64,000 nucleotides of DNA from Chionis minor (GCA_013398295.1 VZSF01008960.1:1-64000), one strand, 5' to 3'. Counted from the stretch's first letter, positions 25,340 through 40,200 are shown. Program-made: numbers and translations. Notes: generated by a model not told the origin, from the sequence alone.

Positions 25340-25590
25340 AAAAAAGTAGCATGGATTTTTTGAACTATTAGATCATCTGGTCTGACCTTCTCTACACCAT
25401 GTTTTGTCCCACTTATCCTTATTGTAATCCCAGAAATGCGTGTTTTTTGAAGGCCCAATTTGTGTTCAGTTGCACAATGTATTTTGGAGAAGTGGCTACC
25501 TTGATGCGAAGACAAGAAAATGTGGACAATGTACTGCTGCTTTTGGTAGTCTCTTCTAGTGATTGGGTATACCTCCTGTGAAACATTTGT
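25340..25590 (-). mobile_element. Ancient CR1-type 3' region
   Basis: The plus strand carries ATTAGATCATCTGGTCTGACC, then TTGATGCGAAGACAAG, then TTGGTAGTCTCTTCTAGTGA. These are the three landmark blocks, in order, of an old CR1-family 3' region that I recall from turtle, crocodile and bird genomes (ATCATCTAGTCTGACC ... TTGATTTGAAGAC ... TTGGTARTCTGTTCCAATG). It is strongly diverged, so the insertion predates most avian lineages. The call is from memory. Confidence 0.6.
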
Positions 25591-26103
25591 GCTCAAGTTG
25601 GTACCAGCAAGTATGTCATGCTTTTCTCTGCTAAGGTTAAGTCCTTCTCAATTCTCAGTATTATTTCCTTTGATGTCATTTGTAGACTTCTACTACCTAT
25701 CTTCTCTATTATTTTTCTTCCTTGGAAAGACAGAATAGGCAGGGTTGCGCTCTTTGTACAAGGTATTTTCCCCAGAAGCTGAGCAGTTTTTTGGCTGACT
25801 TGTGTGCTACCTATGAAATTGCACTTGTTAGATAAGACCTATTTCCATAAACTTCTCTAATAATTGAAAATTTAGCACTGACTGTTTAAAAAATACCTTT
25901 TTTTCCCCCTCTTATTTTTTCTTGTATTTAGTAGTTTATTGATAGCAAGCTAATTGGTCAGTAAAACCCCTGAATAATCCTAAATGCAGTTTGCAAAAAT
26001 TGGCATGGTATTCTCAGTCTTCTAATATTCATGTGGTAGAAGTTGAGGAGACAGAGAGTCTCTTGACCAAGCCTTTTAGAAATTTAAATAGAAATTGACA
26101 GAT

Positions 26104-26142
26104 TTATATATATATATATATTCATATATATGTATATATATT
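26104..26142 (+). repeat. (TA)n-rich microsatellite
   Basis: TATATATATATATATA followed by interrupted TATA units (TTCATATATATGTATATATA). Confidence 0.9.
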
Positions 26143-27179
26143 ATTCCATTAAATGAAGTCTGACAACTTCATTTACAACTGGTGGCCTGAACAATACTGC
26201 AGCATTTTTGTGTGTTATGATAAGGCAATTTTGGGTTTTGCCAGCAAGACAGAAATATGTATTTAAGTGTTCATCTCATTGTTATACGTGGTGTTTTTCA
26301 ATTCTAGTTGCTGCCTTCACTGTGACAGTGAACCTGGCTGGATTTTCTACCAGTATTGTCCTTTTTCTGTGTTGCAGAATTATGATTTTCAGCCAATTAA
26401 ATTTCTGTCTTTAAGGACTTCAATTGCAATCACAACTTCATTGCATTTTAGTATTGTCAGTTTTGTAATAATTCTACAATCCTTCTATAATTTTTGTCAG
26501 TATTGGAAAACTAGCTCAAATGTCACACTGTTTTGATATGGTTGTGAACCAGTTTGCTCTTACCTTCTCTTTTATTTTGGTTTGTAATCAGTGGTCTCTA
26601 AGCAGTTGCTTACAGTTCAGTAACCAACTAAACTTCATCTCTTGTAATGAAGTCCAAAATACTTACTGTGTGTTGGATGCAGCATCAGTGATGTTAACAT
26701 GTCATATGATACTCCTTAAACTTTGTTTGCATTGGAAGTCCCAATATAATTTTGTTTTCTTCTCTGTGTAGTTTTAGGTAATTTTAAAGTATTGCACTTC
26801 ATTTGTTTAGGGGTTTGTTTGTTTGTTGGCTTTGTTTTGTAGACAATATCTATAAATATTCTTTTTTCTGGATGTTAATTTTTATTAGCTGTCAGACTGG
26901 TCTGCAGGCCTGAAGATTTTTTCATCTCCAAAAGTATTTTAAACTGATTTCACCTTCCCAACCTTCTTTTCCTCTGCACTATCTTTCTTGACTAGAATTA
27001 TGGTCGCTAATTTCTACCTGCAGTTTTCAACACTCCAACCATGCGTATTGACCCAGTAATGTCAGTTATATCAGCTAGCCAATTATACCAATTAGTGTCA
27101 TCTCACTAAGTGCTTGGAATTAGGGATTTGTCCTACTAGAAATAAGGGCATTATAGTAAATTCACGTAGTCTAAAGACA

Positions 27180-27500
27180 GAGTGGATATATCGGGTATCT
27201 AGTCTGTCATGTCATCAGTGGGAGATCACGCTCTTTCATGCTTTTCTAAAATTGTGTTGAGGACAAAATGTTCAGAGTAATAGCGCTTCCATCACTTCTC
27301 TTAATTACTCCACAGGCAATTATGTTTTCCAGCAGCAAAACTACTTTTTTTTTGTGTTTCCTACTAGATTATTAAGTAACTGAACTTTAAGGTACTAGTG
27401 ATTTTCTTGGTCAAGCAGGACTGTTTCAGTAGTATAGTTGCGTATTTGTTATTTTTGTGCCCTGTTCTTCTTTTAGATTGGCGCGCCCTTTCCTAAAATC
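27180..27500 (-). mobile_element. Possible ancient CR1-type 3' region
   Basis: The plus strand holds TATCTAGTCTGTCATG, then CTCTTTCATGCTTTTCTAAA and TTAATTACTCCACAGGCAAT. This resembles the block order of an old CR1 tail family. It is diverged and the boundaries are uncertain. Confidence 0.4.
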
Positions 27501-28919
27501 CAGCTTATGTGGATTCTTCTAAACAGGATTTTTTTGTGCAATTCTGATGGCTTTTTCTAGTTTTATGAAGAGCGCTTCCATAAGTGAGTTCATGTGTCTA
27601 AGCCACTGTATTTTCCACTAGAATGTCAAACTCTACTAATTTCACTGCATATTCCTCTCACTTTATTCCTTTATTTCATTGCATCTCTCACTTTATTTCA
27701 TCCTTATTTATTCTTAGTATACTGACTTTTTACATCAATATGTAAATATACTCTGGAAGTGGAAGAGAAGGGTCATGTACCTATCAGAACTACCATTTCA
27801 TTAAAAAGTTGGGGTTTTAATGTGGGGGGGAGGGTGATTTTTATTTTTTTTTATCCCTATATGTGTGTGGTTAAAAGCTGTTTCATGTATCCATCTTTGG
27901 AATGTTTTTTCCTTTCTCTTTTCCCTGCAGTCAATTTCTAATTTCTTCATAATTTAGTTGTTGATCCAAATTGGTTTTATGTATTTAAAATACCTAAACT
28001 ATCACAATTTTTATTAAAAATTATTAAGGATTAATCATGAACAGTTTAGTGCAAATCCTTGTCATCTTGTAATGTGAAGTTTTATAGTTAGTAGTGATCT
28101 GTTTCTCGAGTTTGAATTTCATCGAGTTTGCTTAAGGTTGGCAGTTTCTTCGCTTGGCAGCAGGTAGAAAATTGCAACAGTACATCTGTAGTAATCTGAG
28201 TTCTAAAAATGAGGAGAAGGTTCACAAAATTGTTTTAAATATTCAGTGAGCTTAAATGGAAGTAGATAATGGCTCTATTTTCATTTTTTTAATGATTAGC
28301 TGCTTTTTTAAATAGCTGTTTCAAAGTGTAGTGTATACATTTTGCCTTTTGGTGGAGACCTAGAATGCTCTGCAAATATTTCGTTGGAAGGTAAAAGCTG
28401 CTGACTCATGGAATTCAGGAAGCCCGGCTCTGGGTTATGGGGTAAGAGGACAGGCTTGTTAAGACTGAAACAGGAGACAGACAAAACAGTGTCCAAGTCT
28501 TAGAACTTCTTACGAAATACATAAACATGTAGCGCAGAATGGAGGTGGGAGAAGGCGTTTGGAGGTATCTCAAGGAAATGAAGTTATAGGGAAAGGATGC
28601 ATTTTAATGAAAACTCACTATGTGTGCTGGAAATGTCTTTTATGTGCCCCCCAAGCAGATGAAAGGGTGCTTTTTTCTTTTCATGAATTGAGACCAAAAC
28701 ATAACATCACTACTCCACTGGAGACTCCTGTGGGACAGGTGTGGTCAGAAAAAGACTGCTAATGCTGTCTGAAGGGAGTGAGTCTGAGTGAGCAATGCTT
28801 TGAGACAGTTAACATTCACTGTTCTGTAACAAGTTTTTGCACACATTTTCTGACCATTTTTTGTAAGGTTTACTTAAACAGTGAACATAATGGTTTCCTT
28901 TGTATTTTCACTTTTTATT

Positions 28920-28950
28920 AAAGAAAAAAAGAAAAAAAAAGAAAAAAAAT
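28920..28950 (+). repeat. A-rich tract
   Basis: About 30 bases of A runs broken by single G (AAAGAAAAAAAGAAAAAAAA and similar). CR1 elements do not end in poly-A, so this is simple sequence. Confidence 0.85.
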
Positions 28951-31900
28951 GCGGATTTTTAGGTTTGCTATGTTTTAGGTCGCTGACTTGAAGTTCTTTG
29001 TATATCATTCTTCCCTGTTTATTGATAGGGATTGAAGGATTCTGTGAAAAAAGTATGTGTTATTGAGTTAATCTAGCAGTGGAATGAAAAGGAACATGGA
29101 CAGCCCATAAATTACAAGTAGTTTGATCACCAAGACAGGCAAAGGCACATTTACTGTATAACCAAGAAAAGAAGTATTTCAGAATTGCAAGTGGGTTGTT
29201 GAGCACAGTGAGGTATATGTCTCTAATGTGATGATGTTTTACATACACTCTTCTGTGGGACAGTACAAGGACATTTGAATGTCATGTCTTTAATTCTGTG
29301 GTCATAGAATATATATTAGCGCTTTTTTTATTAATATAAATATTTAACATACAAAGAGTAAGCTATTTTTGTATCACATACGAGGACAGGCATGTCTTCA
29401 GAGTCTTAAAGTACTTGCATCAAGTTTAGTTGGAATGGAAATGTTCACATAAGGCTATTAATGTAATTGGAAGAAAAAAAAAAAGCACACAAAATATATA
29501 GAGTAGAAGTATACCAAACTTTTTTGTCATTAGATCAAACTATTCCAGCTCTTCTAGATTATTCTTTTCTGTGGGATAATAAAAGAATTGTCAAATAGTC
29601 CATTAAAATGTCACTGAGATTAGCCTTGTTATTTATCCATCCTTCTTTCTTGTTCTTTCTTACCCGTCTTCTTAAGAAAAATGGTAGCTGCCAGGAAATT
29701 CTGTATTTTGGGCTATAGAGCAGGGGATAGGCGTACCTTTTTGACAAAATTCTTTTCTTCTAATTTTTCTTTCCAGATATTTAGAAGTTATTTTAATTAA
29801 CGCACAAAGGTGGTAAAAATACAAAAAACCCCAAACTTCCTGCAAAACTTGCTATCCTAAGAGCAAAACTTAGAAGTTGCACTGGAGGATCATTCCTATA
29901 AACCCCAAGCACCTGGCGCAGGACAACATGGAATTTTATTTTCATGTGAAAATGCTTTTAAGCTATGTCGTTGATTCTCAGGCCATAAAATCAGATGGTT
30001 CAGTTCTAAATGATTTAACATCCCTGGCCCATCTCTTGCTCTGACATGTTAAAAATGTCAGAGCAGCACAAATTTCTGTTTCAATATGTTACAAGAGATA
30101 CTTCTGAGTGAGATTTGATTTTTTTAATTTTTTTCTTTTTTTTGAGTGGTGATGAAAAGAATGACCTTTACATCTATCAGATGACTCTTCCTTTGATCCC
30201 AGTACTTCACATGCTACAAAAGCGTACAGTAGTGGACCTGCTTCATGGCTAACCACTAACCACTTTTTATATGTTCCCAATATATCTTTTGGGGACTTCA
30301 GAATACAGTGAACAACAGAACAGCAAATGTTTTGGGGTTTTGATTCTATACTTAAAAATATTAACTATGTGATAGCCATTTAATTCAGTTGCTTTAGTTT
30401 CTAAGTTCAGGAACAGAGAAGACACGAAGCAGTAAATTTGCCTGCAAGTGGTATCATGGATAATGAATTATTCATGAACAATCATGTAATAGCTATAATA
30501 TACCAAATGTAAAAAAAATGACCAAAACCAAACCAGACCAAAACCCATCCAAACAAACCCTGAAGCATGAATAGCGTATGTATGCATGTGTAGCAATATT
30601 CTCAAAATATTTTATGGAATCTGTTCTCCATGCATATTTTAAACTCAACCTGTACAGTTGGGAAGTACTGTTAAATGAATTACTACCTTTTCTCCTTAAT
30701 TTCGTTCTGCCCATCACTTAATATGTAAACATTTGCAAGTGTCAAGTATATATGAGAGAGTGTATATATCATTTTCTCTTCTGGCTGCCAGCCTGTCTGG
30801 TTGAATGTTGAGCTGTTAACTAACCACACTTGCAACTGATAATTTCGCAAACAAAATGATTACGGAATTTCTCAACACAAAAAGTGTGTCTCCACCCGTA
30901 ACTCTCTTAGGGGCTCAGAAAAATATTCTGAAGGAAATAAGTAAGAATTTTAAAGTTAAAGGGACTGTATCTTTTAGCAAGGGTGCTGCAGTTGTGCACT
31001 GTCTCCACCCTTACTGCACTTGGAGGATGTTAGTCCTGCTTCAGATCTCTGGCAGTGTCATAGATCTGATCAGATCAGGATGTCTACAGCAGAACAGGAG
31101 GGAATAGCTAAAGAATGAGTACCATCAATTTGATTTGGCCAGGGTTTAGGCAAAGCAGGATGCACATGAGTTGGATGGATGGGTGGATAGCTCACCAAGG
31201 CTGGAATAAGGATCAGAAAAGGGAGGGGGGGGAATGTAAGAATTGAGATTATATAGACGATAATATTCACAGTTTCCAACCAATAATCAGATTTTACAAG
31301 TTTTGCTATTAAATTACTGGTTGTGATTGCATGCCAGAAGTGCCATGGCCGAAACCTGGTTCTTCTGGTTCAGGCGAAGAAGGTTCAAGGGCTCAAGAGG
31401 CCTTAGGTACAGTGCCTCAGATATTCTGTATGTATTTACCACTCTCTAAAATGTGGTGGCTTAATTCTTAAAAATAATCAGTATAATTATCTACTATGCA
31501 GGGTTTTTTTTCAAAATTACTTTTTTTCCCCTCAACTAGAATAATTTTATAAGACTTCTGATTGCTTACCTGCATAAACCTGTTTGGTTTGCACTGGCAT
31601 GGAAAGCGTGATTGCCAGTTATCCCAGAAATAGTCTCAAGCAGACTAACGCCATGAGTGTATTCAGTTCATGTTCCAACATAAAGGTTTGTTAAGTATGA
31701 ACTTGACATTGCACTGAATTTGGTCCATGTAATATTTTGTGATGCATGTGATGCATATTTGAACTACAGAGTTTGTTTTCCATTTACATAATCAATTCTG
31801 TAGAAATAAATATTTTTATTTGTATTCCTATATGAAGGTATTTGACAATCAAATACTGGAGAGAAAAAAAAATTACTTTTCACATGTGTATATTTAGAGG

Positions 31901-34220
31901 AAAAAAAATATTTTTAACAATGAAACTGTAAATTGCTAGTCTTTGTTGCCACTGCCATTTGGAAGATGGTGTCATGATAATTATTTTTAGAATAATTTTA
32001 AAATAACATTTAAAATATTTCTGCTGATCTTGAAGCTCTCAGCAAAATTGCTATTTTAAAAAAAAGTAATTCATTCTCCATTACTTCTGAGAGTCTTGAT
32101 GATTATTGACAGTGAGGGTATTGATGCCACCATATGTAACTGGATTTAGATCATTTCAGACTGGATTCTGTTAGCATGGAAAGGATACAATCTTCGCTAG
32201 TATACTTCCAAGCTATGGGCAAAATAGAAAAGTGGGGGTTAGGAGGTATAGATACAACATACAAATACAAAGCAACAAATCATAAGGTTGTCTTTAGAAA
32301 GTAATGTAGTTCCTCCCTTCTTGTTTACTAATTTGATAAGTGGGAGTGCAGAAAGACAGTGGGGAAAAGTAAAGAGGAGAGAAGGTGGCTATAGACTGAC
32401 ATCTATTTACCTGTGGTATCAGTCAGTGTTTTGTGGATATTTTGGCAGAGGATGGGTAACACAGGAGGTTTTTGAGGAAGAAGTGTTAGTGTCTCTCAGG
32501 ATTTTGTAACAGAATTTCAACCCAGACAACAGAGGCAGTAAAAGAGAAAGCAAAATAATATTTAGGGAAGGACCTGATAAGTATTTATGTACAGAGCTAG
32601 AAGTACAGGAACCTTATGAGAAAGGTATCATTTTACACCGTCATAGATACATGAAAGGCAGTTGCCTGAAGTATTACCTGTCTCTAGTAAACCCCAATTT
32701 TCATATTCCTGGTGCTCATATGTTCTGATTGGAGTCAAAACACAGCAGTTGGGTAGGGTTGATCTTCTGTTATACAAATGTAATCAGCAGTGAACAGGTA
32801 CTGTCACCATATTCAGTTTACAGGTACTGAAAAACTTCCAGGGCAGCATTTTGAGCTAGTATTTTGTATTACCTGTATCCAAGGCAGTCTCTGTATGTTT
32901 CTGTAATACCAGTTAGCACATCCTTGGGAAGAAAAACAGTAAGAACTGACATTATTTTCACATTTTGTCCTTCTTAATGCAAAGGAAGACAAGATTTTAA
33001 TCATCTCTGAGTGTAAACTTTGTTTTGCAATTCTTTTACTTCTCTCAAATCTAATACAATGTTTCTGTATACCACTGTAACTTCAAGGCATCGGTCCTCT
33101 ACAGAAGCAGTAAATGCCATTACTTTAAAAATACAATTGTAAACAATTTTCTGTTTTAAGAGACATCTCTGAAACTTAGGTTTTAAAAAATATATTCAGA
33201 TTCCAGTACACCCTCTCATATTTACCTTCCTAAATGCTCTAGAATATGTTTCTGCAGAGCTATGAACCTAGGCCCTATTTCTGCAGCAGATCATAAATAG
33301 TCTATTGGACCCAAAGGTAGCACCTTACCATATACTGTCAGAGGTGTGAAATGCAGTTAATACTTGTTCTTTCCAAATACCTTCATGCTCTAGTTTGTTT
33401 GGCTTTTTGATAGCTCTGATACTTTCTTTTAGTCGGATTTATACAGTATCTGTTCCTGGTTTAGCCCTTAACTACCTTCCCCTTTCCTGAAGAACAATAC
33501 CACTTAAATTTTTAAGGTAGGGTTCTCTGTTAATATCAAAATCTTTATATAGAATACACTGGATATCGTAAATTGCAGGAAAATGCAGAAGTAATCAGGA
33601 GACCGCTTTTCTTTCTAATTTTATACTTTATAAAATGTAACTAAGAAATTATATTTAAATATTCCTCTATAAAAAGTATGTATTACTTTTGCCTTAGCTT
33701 CTTAAAAATTTTACTGCTTTCTCCAGAATTGTGAAGTTTCCTGCAGTATAAGTATCAGTAATATAAACCATTGTTTACCTTTCCTTTCTGAGTTTTGTTC
33801 TTGTAAAACTTCTTTTAAACAAATGTGCTATGGTTCATGACTGGTCATTTCTGAGAACAGATATGCAAGTGAGATTATTCTTTTGTACAGAGTACTTGAA
33901 AGATACGTATAATATTTTACTGGTGAAACAGTTATAGGCCTGTAGTCTTCATTAGTGCATTACTTCAGAATGCCACAAACACTAACCATTTTCCTCACCT
34001 TAATTACATGAAATATGAACACCTACCTTGTCTTTAAAGTCAGAATTTTACGGATGTGACAGCGTAAATTGTAAAACTCATTTAGGACTGTGTTTTGGAA
34101 GGCATTTATAGGGAAAGTTCATCAGCTACTCGCAGAGTACTAGACTTCTAGATATGTAATACTGTTTTGTTACTGGTTTTGTCTTCCAATGGCCATAAGC
34201 ACCTGAAATTTAGAGTTGTA

Positions 34221-34307
34221 GGATCATAGAATTGTTACAGTTGAAGAGACCTTTAAGCTCATCAAGTCCAACCGTTAACCTAGCACTGCCAAGTTACCAC
34301 TAAACTA
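34221..34307 (-). mobile_element. Short CR1 3' end
   Basis: The plus strand reads GGATCATAGAATTGTTACAG, GAAGAGACCTTTAAGCTCATC, then AACCGTTAACCTAGCACTGCC: the reverse complement of a CR1 3' tail of the same subfamily as 16641-16755. Only the last ~85 bp are present. Confidence 0.8.
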
Positions 34308-37012
34308 AAAGATCATGAAACTTCTCTTTTTATTCACTAGAATTGCTAGTTGCTTTATAACCTCTTGAAAATAGCTGTCTAGCTTTTCTTTACGAACTGC
34401 ATTATTTATTTATTTTTTCGTCTTTGAAAAGTACAGTACCTGCTAAGAGATACAGAAACCTCAAAAGGAGCCAGTTATCTATTCTCCTTTTTTAATGCAT
34501 TTTGAGTACTAATCTGTCTAAAAAACTGTTTGGAAAGTACCTGTGCATCTTTTGGTATCTCTTGGATTCCATTCAGTTTAGAAATACCATTGAATATAGT
34601 CCTAACTAAGCACATTCTCTATGGACTTGGATTACCAAAAATGTTAAGAATTGAACTGATATGATGCAACTACAGGGTTAATTACCTTGAGCAGCTGTAA
34701 TTGACAATTTAATTTTATGCTAATATGCTCTATTCTGTATTTGCAATTGCCTGAGTGTATATACAGTTATAACTGTACAGTGGACACAAAGTCACTTCTC
34801 AAGTTTCGGTAGCTGCTCATATCTGAGAGTGTAAAATAGCATGTCACATATGGGAGTTTTAAAAGAGCAAGAACAGAAAAGATTCACAATGCTGAAAGAA
34901 AGGGCAAATCAGAATATTTGAACTGAATATCAGAAATATTTTCCAAGTTATGAAACATAAGGAAATCAGTTTGAGATATTTAAACTAAGAGTCCCCAAAA
35001 GTGGTATGTGTCTGTAGAAATAAGGAAGCAGATCAACTAAGTAACCTAGTAGATCTTTTGTATTTTCTTCCTCCAGTTTTAAAAATCATTTGCTACAAAT
35101 TTCAAAGTATCCCTTTTTAGCTGTTCCAAAAATCAGTTTAACATTTGTCATGTCGTTCTTCACAGTGAAATATCATCTAGGACTTTTACAACCAGAATAT
35201 TAATTCCACAAAATTTTTCAAAGTGAACTGTGACTATAGCCAGAACACTGGCATTAATTAGGTTTGTTTGCATTGTCTGTGGGTTTCATGTTACTACTTA
35301 ATTCTTCCCATTTTCTATCTGTACTTTTAACTTTTTTTCCCAGCTGTTTTTCTTGCACTTTTCAAGACAGAGTTCATTTCTGCCCATATTTTAATTTTTT
35401 AAGTCCATTAATGCATTTCTGTTTTCTTACTAGATATAACAATTATTTAGTGCCTGCAGATATTATTAATGTGCTGTTTACAGTCTGATTTATAAATCAG
35501 CCAAGTTAATTCATCCATCTCTAATAGCTAGTGAAAAAACACAGAGTGATAAGCAATACCAACAAATTCAAAACACTGATGATCGCTGAAAGGTAAGATT
35601 TTTGATACTAAAAGCATGTCAGACTGTGTAAAAACCAAAAGAGCAAAATCAAATATTTCTGAAGTAATCTGGCCGCATGGAAGAAGCTTATCTCATGTGT
35701 GTTGCATCAGTATAACTCCAGCTCAGTCATAATGTGAAATGAAACACTTTTTACATGAATAGTATTTAGTCTGAGCGTAAATGTCATTCAGTTTGTGGAA
35801 GTGCAATGCATCTGTATTAGCAGACACACAATGATTTTAACAAAAAAAAAAAAATCTGCTAGCAGATGGTGTCCAACAAAGACCACTATTGTTTCAGTGT
35901 GAGATGCTTCAAATGTTCTGGGCATTTAGCCCAGACAGAGCCATTTTTCCTGTAGTATGTGACCAGGCAATAACAAAAAGAATGAAAATAGAGGTGTCAG
36001 TCCATATAAAAATATTTTTATAACTTAATATATCTAACAAGTCAGTGGCAATTATTAAACCAAGTTAAATTAACAAAACTGATAAGATCATTCTTTTTAC
36101 ATTTTCATGTCTCTCCAAACAGTTATTTGGCATTCTACCTTCTAGGAAAAATGAGTTTGGAAAGTTAAGCTAACTGCTGGTACTGTTTAAATGCCCACAG
36201 ATAACATAACTCAAGCTGCCTGGTGCCTGAAAGTGAGTGTTAGGGCAATCAACAGGAACAATAAAAATCTGTTCAAACAGAAAACCCACAAATCCCAAGG
36301 ATTTGGATCCTCCCTATGGATTTTCCACAAATTTTGCTGTTTTCAGCAGAATCTAAGCTTTTATTTTAAAGGTGAGCTGCAAAGCTGAAAAGAAAATTGA
36401 GTTAATAAAATACGTGCTGAATACCCTTCTCTCCGTTTGCAGCCTCCTAGCTTGGGCCATCTGCCACATATGTTTTAAGTTTTTCTTTTTATTAAAAAAA
36501 ACCTAACAACAAACTCCCTCTTTGAACATCATCTAGTACTTATTAACTTGAAGAATAAACTTCTCTTCATCTCAATAGTCTGTTAACTCTAAAGTATTTC
36601 TTCAATCTATGGATTTGTTTTCTTCAAGTCAAATGACTGCGGTCCTTCAACTTAGTCTTACCTACTTTCTTTGTCTGCATTTAACTCTTTAGAATGTGAA
36701 CTCTTGAGCATACAGCTGTTATCCTTCCATCTATATCTGACATGTTTTTTAAGAAGAATGAGATTGTTTTGGGGAAAATGCAATGTTATCACACATATAA
36801 AACAGGTTTAGGATAAAATTTTGGTACAGATAGGTTGAATGAGGAGTGATTTTATTTTAGTTTACAACCATCAGACTATTTTTAGTTTTAAAGAGTAAAA
36901 ATCAGGTAACTCTCACAACTATTGTGAGAAGATGATTTGTGGTAACTTAGGAGCTATGAGAGAGTTTATATGAATCCTTTCAACTGCTGTTTCTTATTTG
37001 AGAATATTTAGT
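34308..37012. other. Intron, unique sequence
   Basis: No gene or recent repeat recognised; AT-rich throughout. Confidence 0.6.
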
Positions 37013-37280
37013 GATCACAGAATCACTGGGGTTGGAAGGGACCTCTGGAGATTGTCTGGTTCAACCCCCCTGCTAGAGCAGGTCCACCTACAGCAGGTTG
37101 CAGAGGATGGCATCCAGGTGGGTTTGGAATATCTCCAGAGGTGGAGGAGACTCCACCACCTCTCTGGGCAGCCTGTTCAAGTGCTCTGCCGCCCTCAAAG
37201 TAAAGAAGTACCTCCTCATGTTTAGATTGAGCTTCCTGTGTTCAACTTCGTGCCCGCTACCTCTCGTCCTAAGTAATCGT
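37013..37280 (-). mobile_element. CR1 3' region, a further subfamily
   Basis: The plus strand reads ATCACAGAATCACTGGGG, GGAAGGGACCTCTGGAG, CCCCCCTGCTAGAGCAGG, GGAGACTCCACCACCTCTCT and TACCTCTCGTCCTAAG. This is the reverse complement of a CR1 tail and the last codons of ORF2. It is truncated at about 37280. The subfamily matches 51991-52140, which lies in the opposite direction. Confidence 0.85.
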
Positions 37281-40200
37281 TAGATAATCATTAGTAGTTC
37301 AGTGAAAACAGGAACAGGATTTTACTGACTAATCAACAAATGAAAACCAGATCCCAAAATGCTGATAGTGGTAAAAGAGAAGTAACTAATACTGTGGTTA
37401 GTAGCTATGAATTTTTAAGTAAAAAACCCTGAATTACTGTACATGTATTATTTTTTATATTATGCATGCACTTTATGATCGAAAGGAGAAATCCTATTAA
37501 AAATGCTTTTGTTTGGTTTTTTTTAAATATAACGGAGAAGTAGTGTTGAAGACTTATGGGACCCATTCTCTGGGTTCCATGACCTTTGTTACTAAACTAA
37601 AACAGAAGATGCACCCTAGTAAAAAAAGTATTGGCAAACTTTTTAATTTTATATTGTTCCAGTAAAACTACTTCTTGCTATGATCTCTGTGTCTTTTTTC
37701 TTTATAGTATTCTTTTTCTTCATTGACCTGACTGGCAATAAATATTCTTTGCTAGTACTTTTAGTAAGAAAACAAAAAAAGAAAAAAGAAAAGGGCATTC
37801 TTTGGTTGCTCAGTGCAGATATCATAATTATTTCAACTGTCTCATTTTTTTGGCATTGAGTTTTATTGGTTTACTGGTAGACTTTAATATTTTTAGCTGA
37901 TTAAATAGATGTAAATTCAGAGCAGCTTAGAGATAACAGAGAGCTCTATCTCATAGAGAGCCTTTCAGACAAATAAACTCCTATCAGCTCTGAGAATTTC
38001 TCACAAAACAATGTTCACCCATAACATTACATATTTACATGTTTTTAAACACTGTTGAAAGCATTGTTTATGATGCCACATGCCTATTGTGTTCTGCTGG
38101 TAGGGATGCACTAGTCCAGTTACTAAATTTTTGTTTCTTAACCCAAATGAACACTGTCTTCAGCAGGTCATAGAAATATTTCCTTAGTGTTACACCTGAA
38201 CTGGTTTTCTTGTTTGTTTAATGGAACTTGTCTGTACTGAGAATACTTTGCATTACTTTAGAGAGTGTAAGACATCTTAAAATTTTGATAGTATATGAGG
38301 TGTGTTATGTAGTGTATTATTTAAGCAATGGTAAAGCAGTTGCATTATTCAGAAGATTTTTTTTTAAATCAAGTACTATATTTAAACATGATAAAAGTAT
38401 TACTTTACTTACATAATAAAATGTTTATATTTGACAAACCAGTGCCCTCTACAGCACTATCAAATTAATGTCAGTGGTGGTGGTGTTACAAGAACTGTTC
38501 TTGTGATACAAAATGTAAAAATATTATCTATGTCAGCTTAAATATAAAATTCAGGCAACGATTTTATACTAGACTAGTAAGGACAAAATTTTAATTGACT
38601 GAAACCTAAGAAGTTGAAAATTTCAGGATACTTGTTGATTGAAGCAGTTGTTCTTGGGATAAAATGCTTATCAATTTGCACCTGTCTTGAAAATGCTCAA
38701 ATATAAGGTTAACTTTATTTGCCTGCTTACAGCTGGTTGTTTGGAAGTGTTTCAGCCACAATATTTTAAGTCTGTGTAATACATGATAATAGTCTTGCCG
38801 AATTCTTTTTAGCATTTTATTTAATTTTGAGATACAGGTATAATAAATTAAACTACCTTGAATAACACAGTGGAATTATTTACATATAGAGCAAAGTACA
38901 AAAGTGCAGGATTGGACTTATAACTGTACTTATAACAAAAATAATTTAGTTAATTATGCCAATCTGTTATCTCTGTGATATGGCTACTAGAATAAAAAAT
39001 AAATATGAGCATCATAAAATAGATTTGATACAAAGAATATTCATTACTGGTGAATTACCTGCTTTGCTTTTTAAATCATAATAAATATTTTCAATTCAAT
39101 CTGGGGCTGAGACGAACATCTGAAGTCAACTTTTATTACATTATATGATTCAGGTCCAGTTTGGGATCTACTGCAAAAATAAAATGTTGATTTTAATTTT
39201 TGAGACTTGCTTTAGCTCAATGTAAAGATACTTTTATTCGGTCTAAAGAGGTCTCAAAATGTTTTTTCTGGCTCACATACAGTCCATGCTTAATTGATGT
39301 ACAGATGTGGGGTAGTAATGTAGGAGGCATTTTGGAGCCATTCTTTCTTCACGTGAGAAGGGAATGGGTAAAAGGGAGAGATTAGAGATGGAGCTAGTTC
39401 ATAAGAACGTGAAATCCATCTGGGGTAAGGAAGAGATCAGCTAAAATATTCTGCTGGAAAATAACCTACAGGCCAGATTGTGCTTCTGTATCATTGCGTT
39501 AGTGGACCTTTCTTTTTGTTCTTCACAGACTTCACAGATTTTAATAGTTTCTGTAGGAACTATCATTTTAATTTGCTGTATTCTGTTTTTGGTAGTCTTA
39601 CAGTGAAACTAGTATGTTGCTGATCTTTGAGACTATTTTTATAGTTGAAATAAAAAAAGTCAGACTCAGAGGATATACTAGGGACACTGAAATACGTGCT
39701 TGATCACACTCTGGGAAGCTGGGGGATTTCCTGATTGTGCATACGTCAGCATAATCAGTTCCATAGTCTTCAGGCATTTGCTGGGTAACTCTACATCAGC
39801 TGTGGCATAATGGTTACATGTTAACTGTTCAGTATGGAAGAAGTCTACACAAGTCCTAAATACTCTGTCAGGCTTTGATTATATTTCAGAATCCGTCTAA
39901 TGATTATTAAACTCCTTCCCTGTTGAACTATTAACCCATAGTATAAAAATGAGAATTTTTTTTCCTTCTTGTTTTACCTTTGCATATCTCACAGTTGGTG
40001 CCTTCAAAGTTATATCAAGCTTTTCCAGTTACATATCAGGCTTTTGCAGTTACATAAAAGAGGATGATCTTTCTCAGAGACGTGAAAAAGCTTGCTTCCC
40101 CTCTGTTCAAAATCAGAAAATGACAAATCACTTTCCCTGAGGAATATTTTTACATAAGAGATAATTTTATCTGAAAATCAAGAAAAAAACAAATATATTT

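Larger units (their letters stand above)
25591..34220. other. Intron, mostly unique, with simple repeats and a possible old CR1 relic
   Basis: No exon was recognised. Contents: a TA-rich microsatellite at 26104-26142, a possible old CR1 tail at 27180-27500, an A-rich tract at 28920-28950, and a GTTT-rich stretch near 26810-26840. The AscI-like palindrome GGCGCGCC at 27480-27487 stands out in AT-rich sequence. Confidence 0.6.

Noticed and set aside
27480..27487. GGCGCGCC palindrome
   Set aside because: A single 8-bp rare word in 64 kb; no structure around it.
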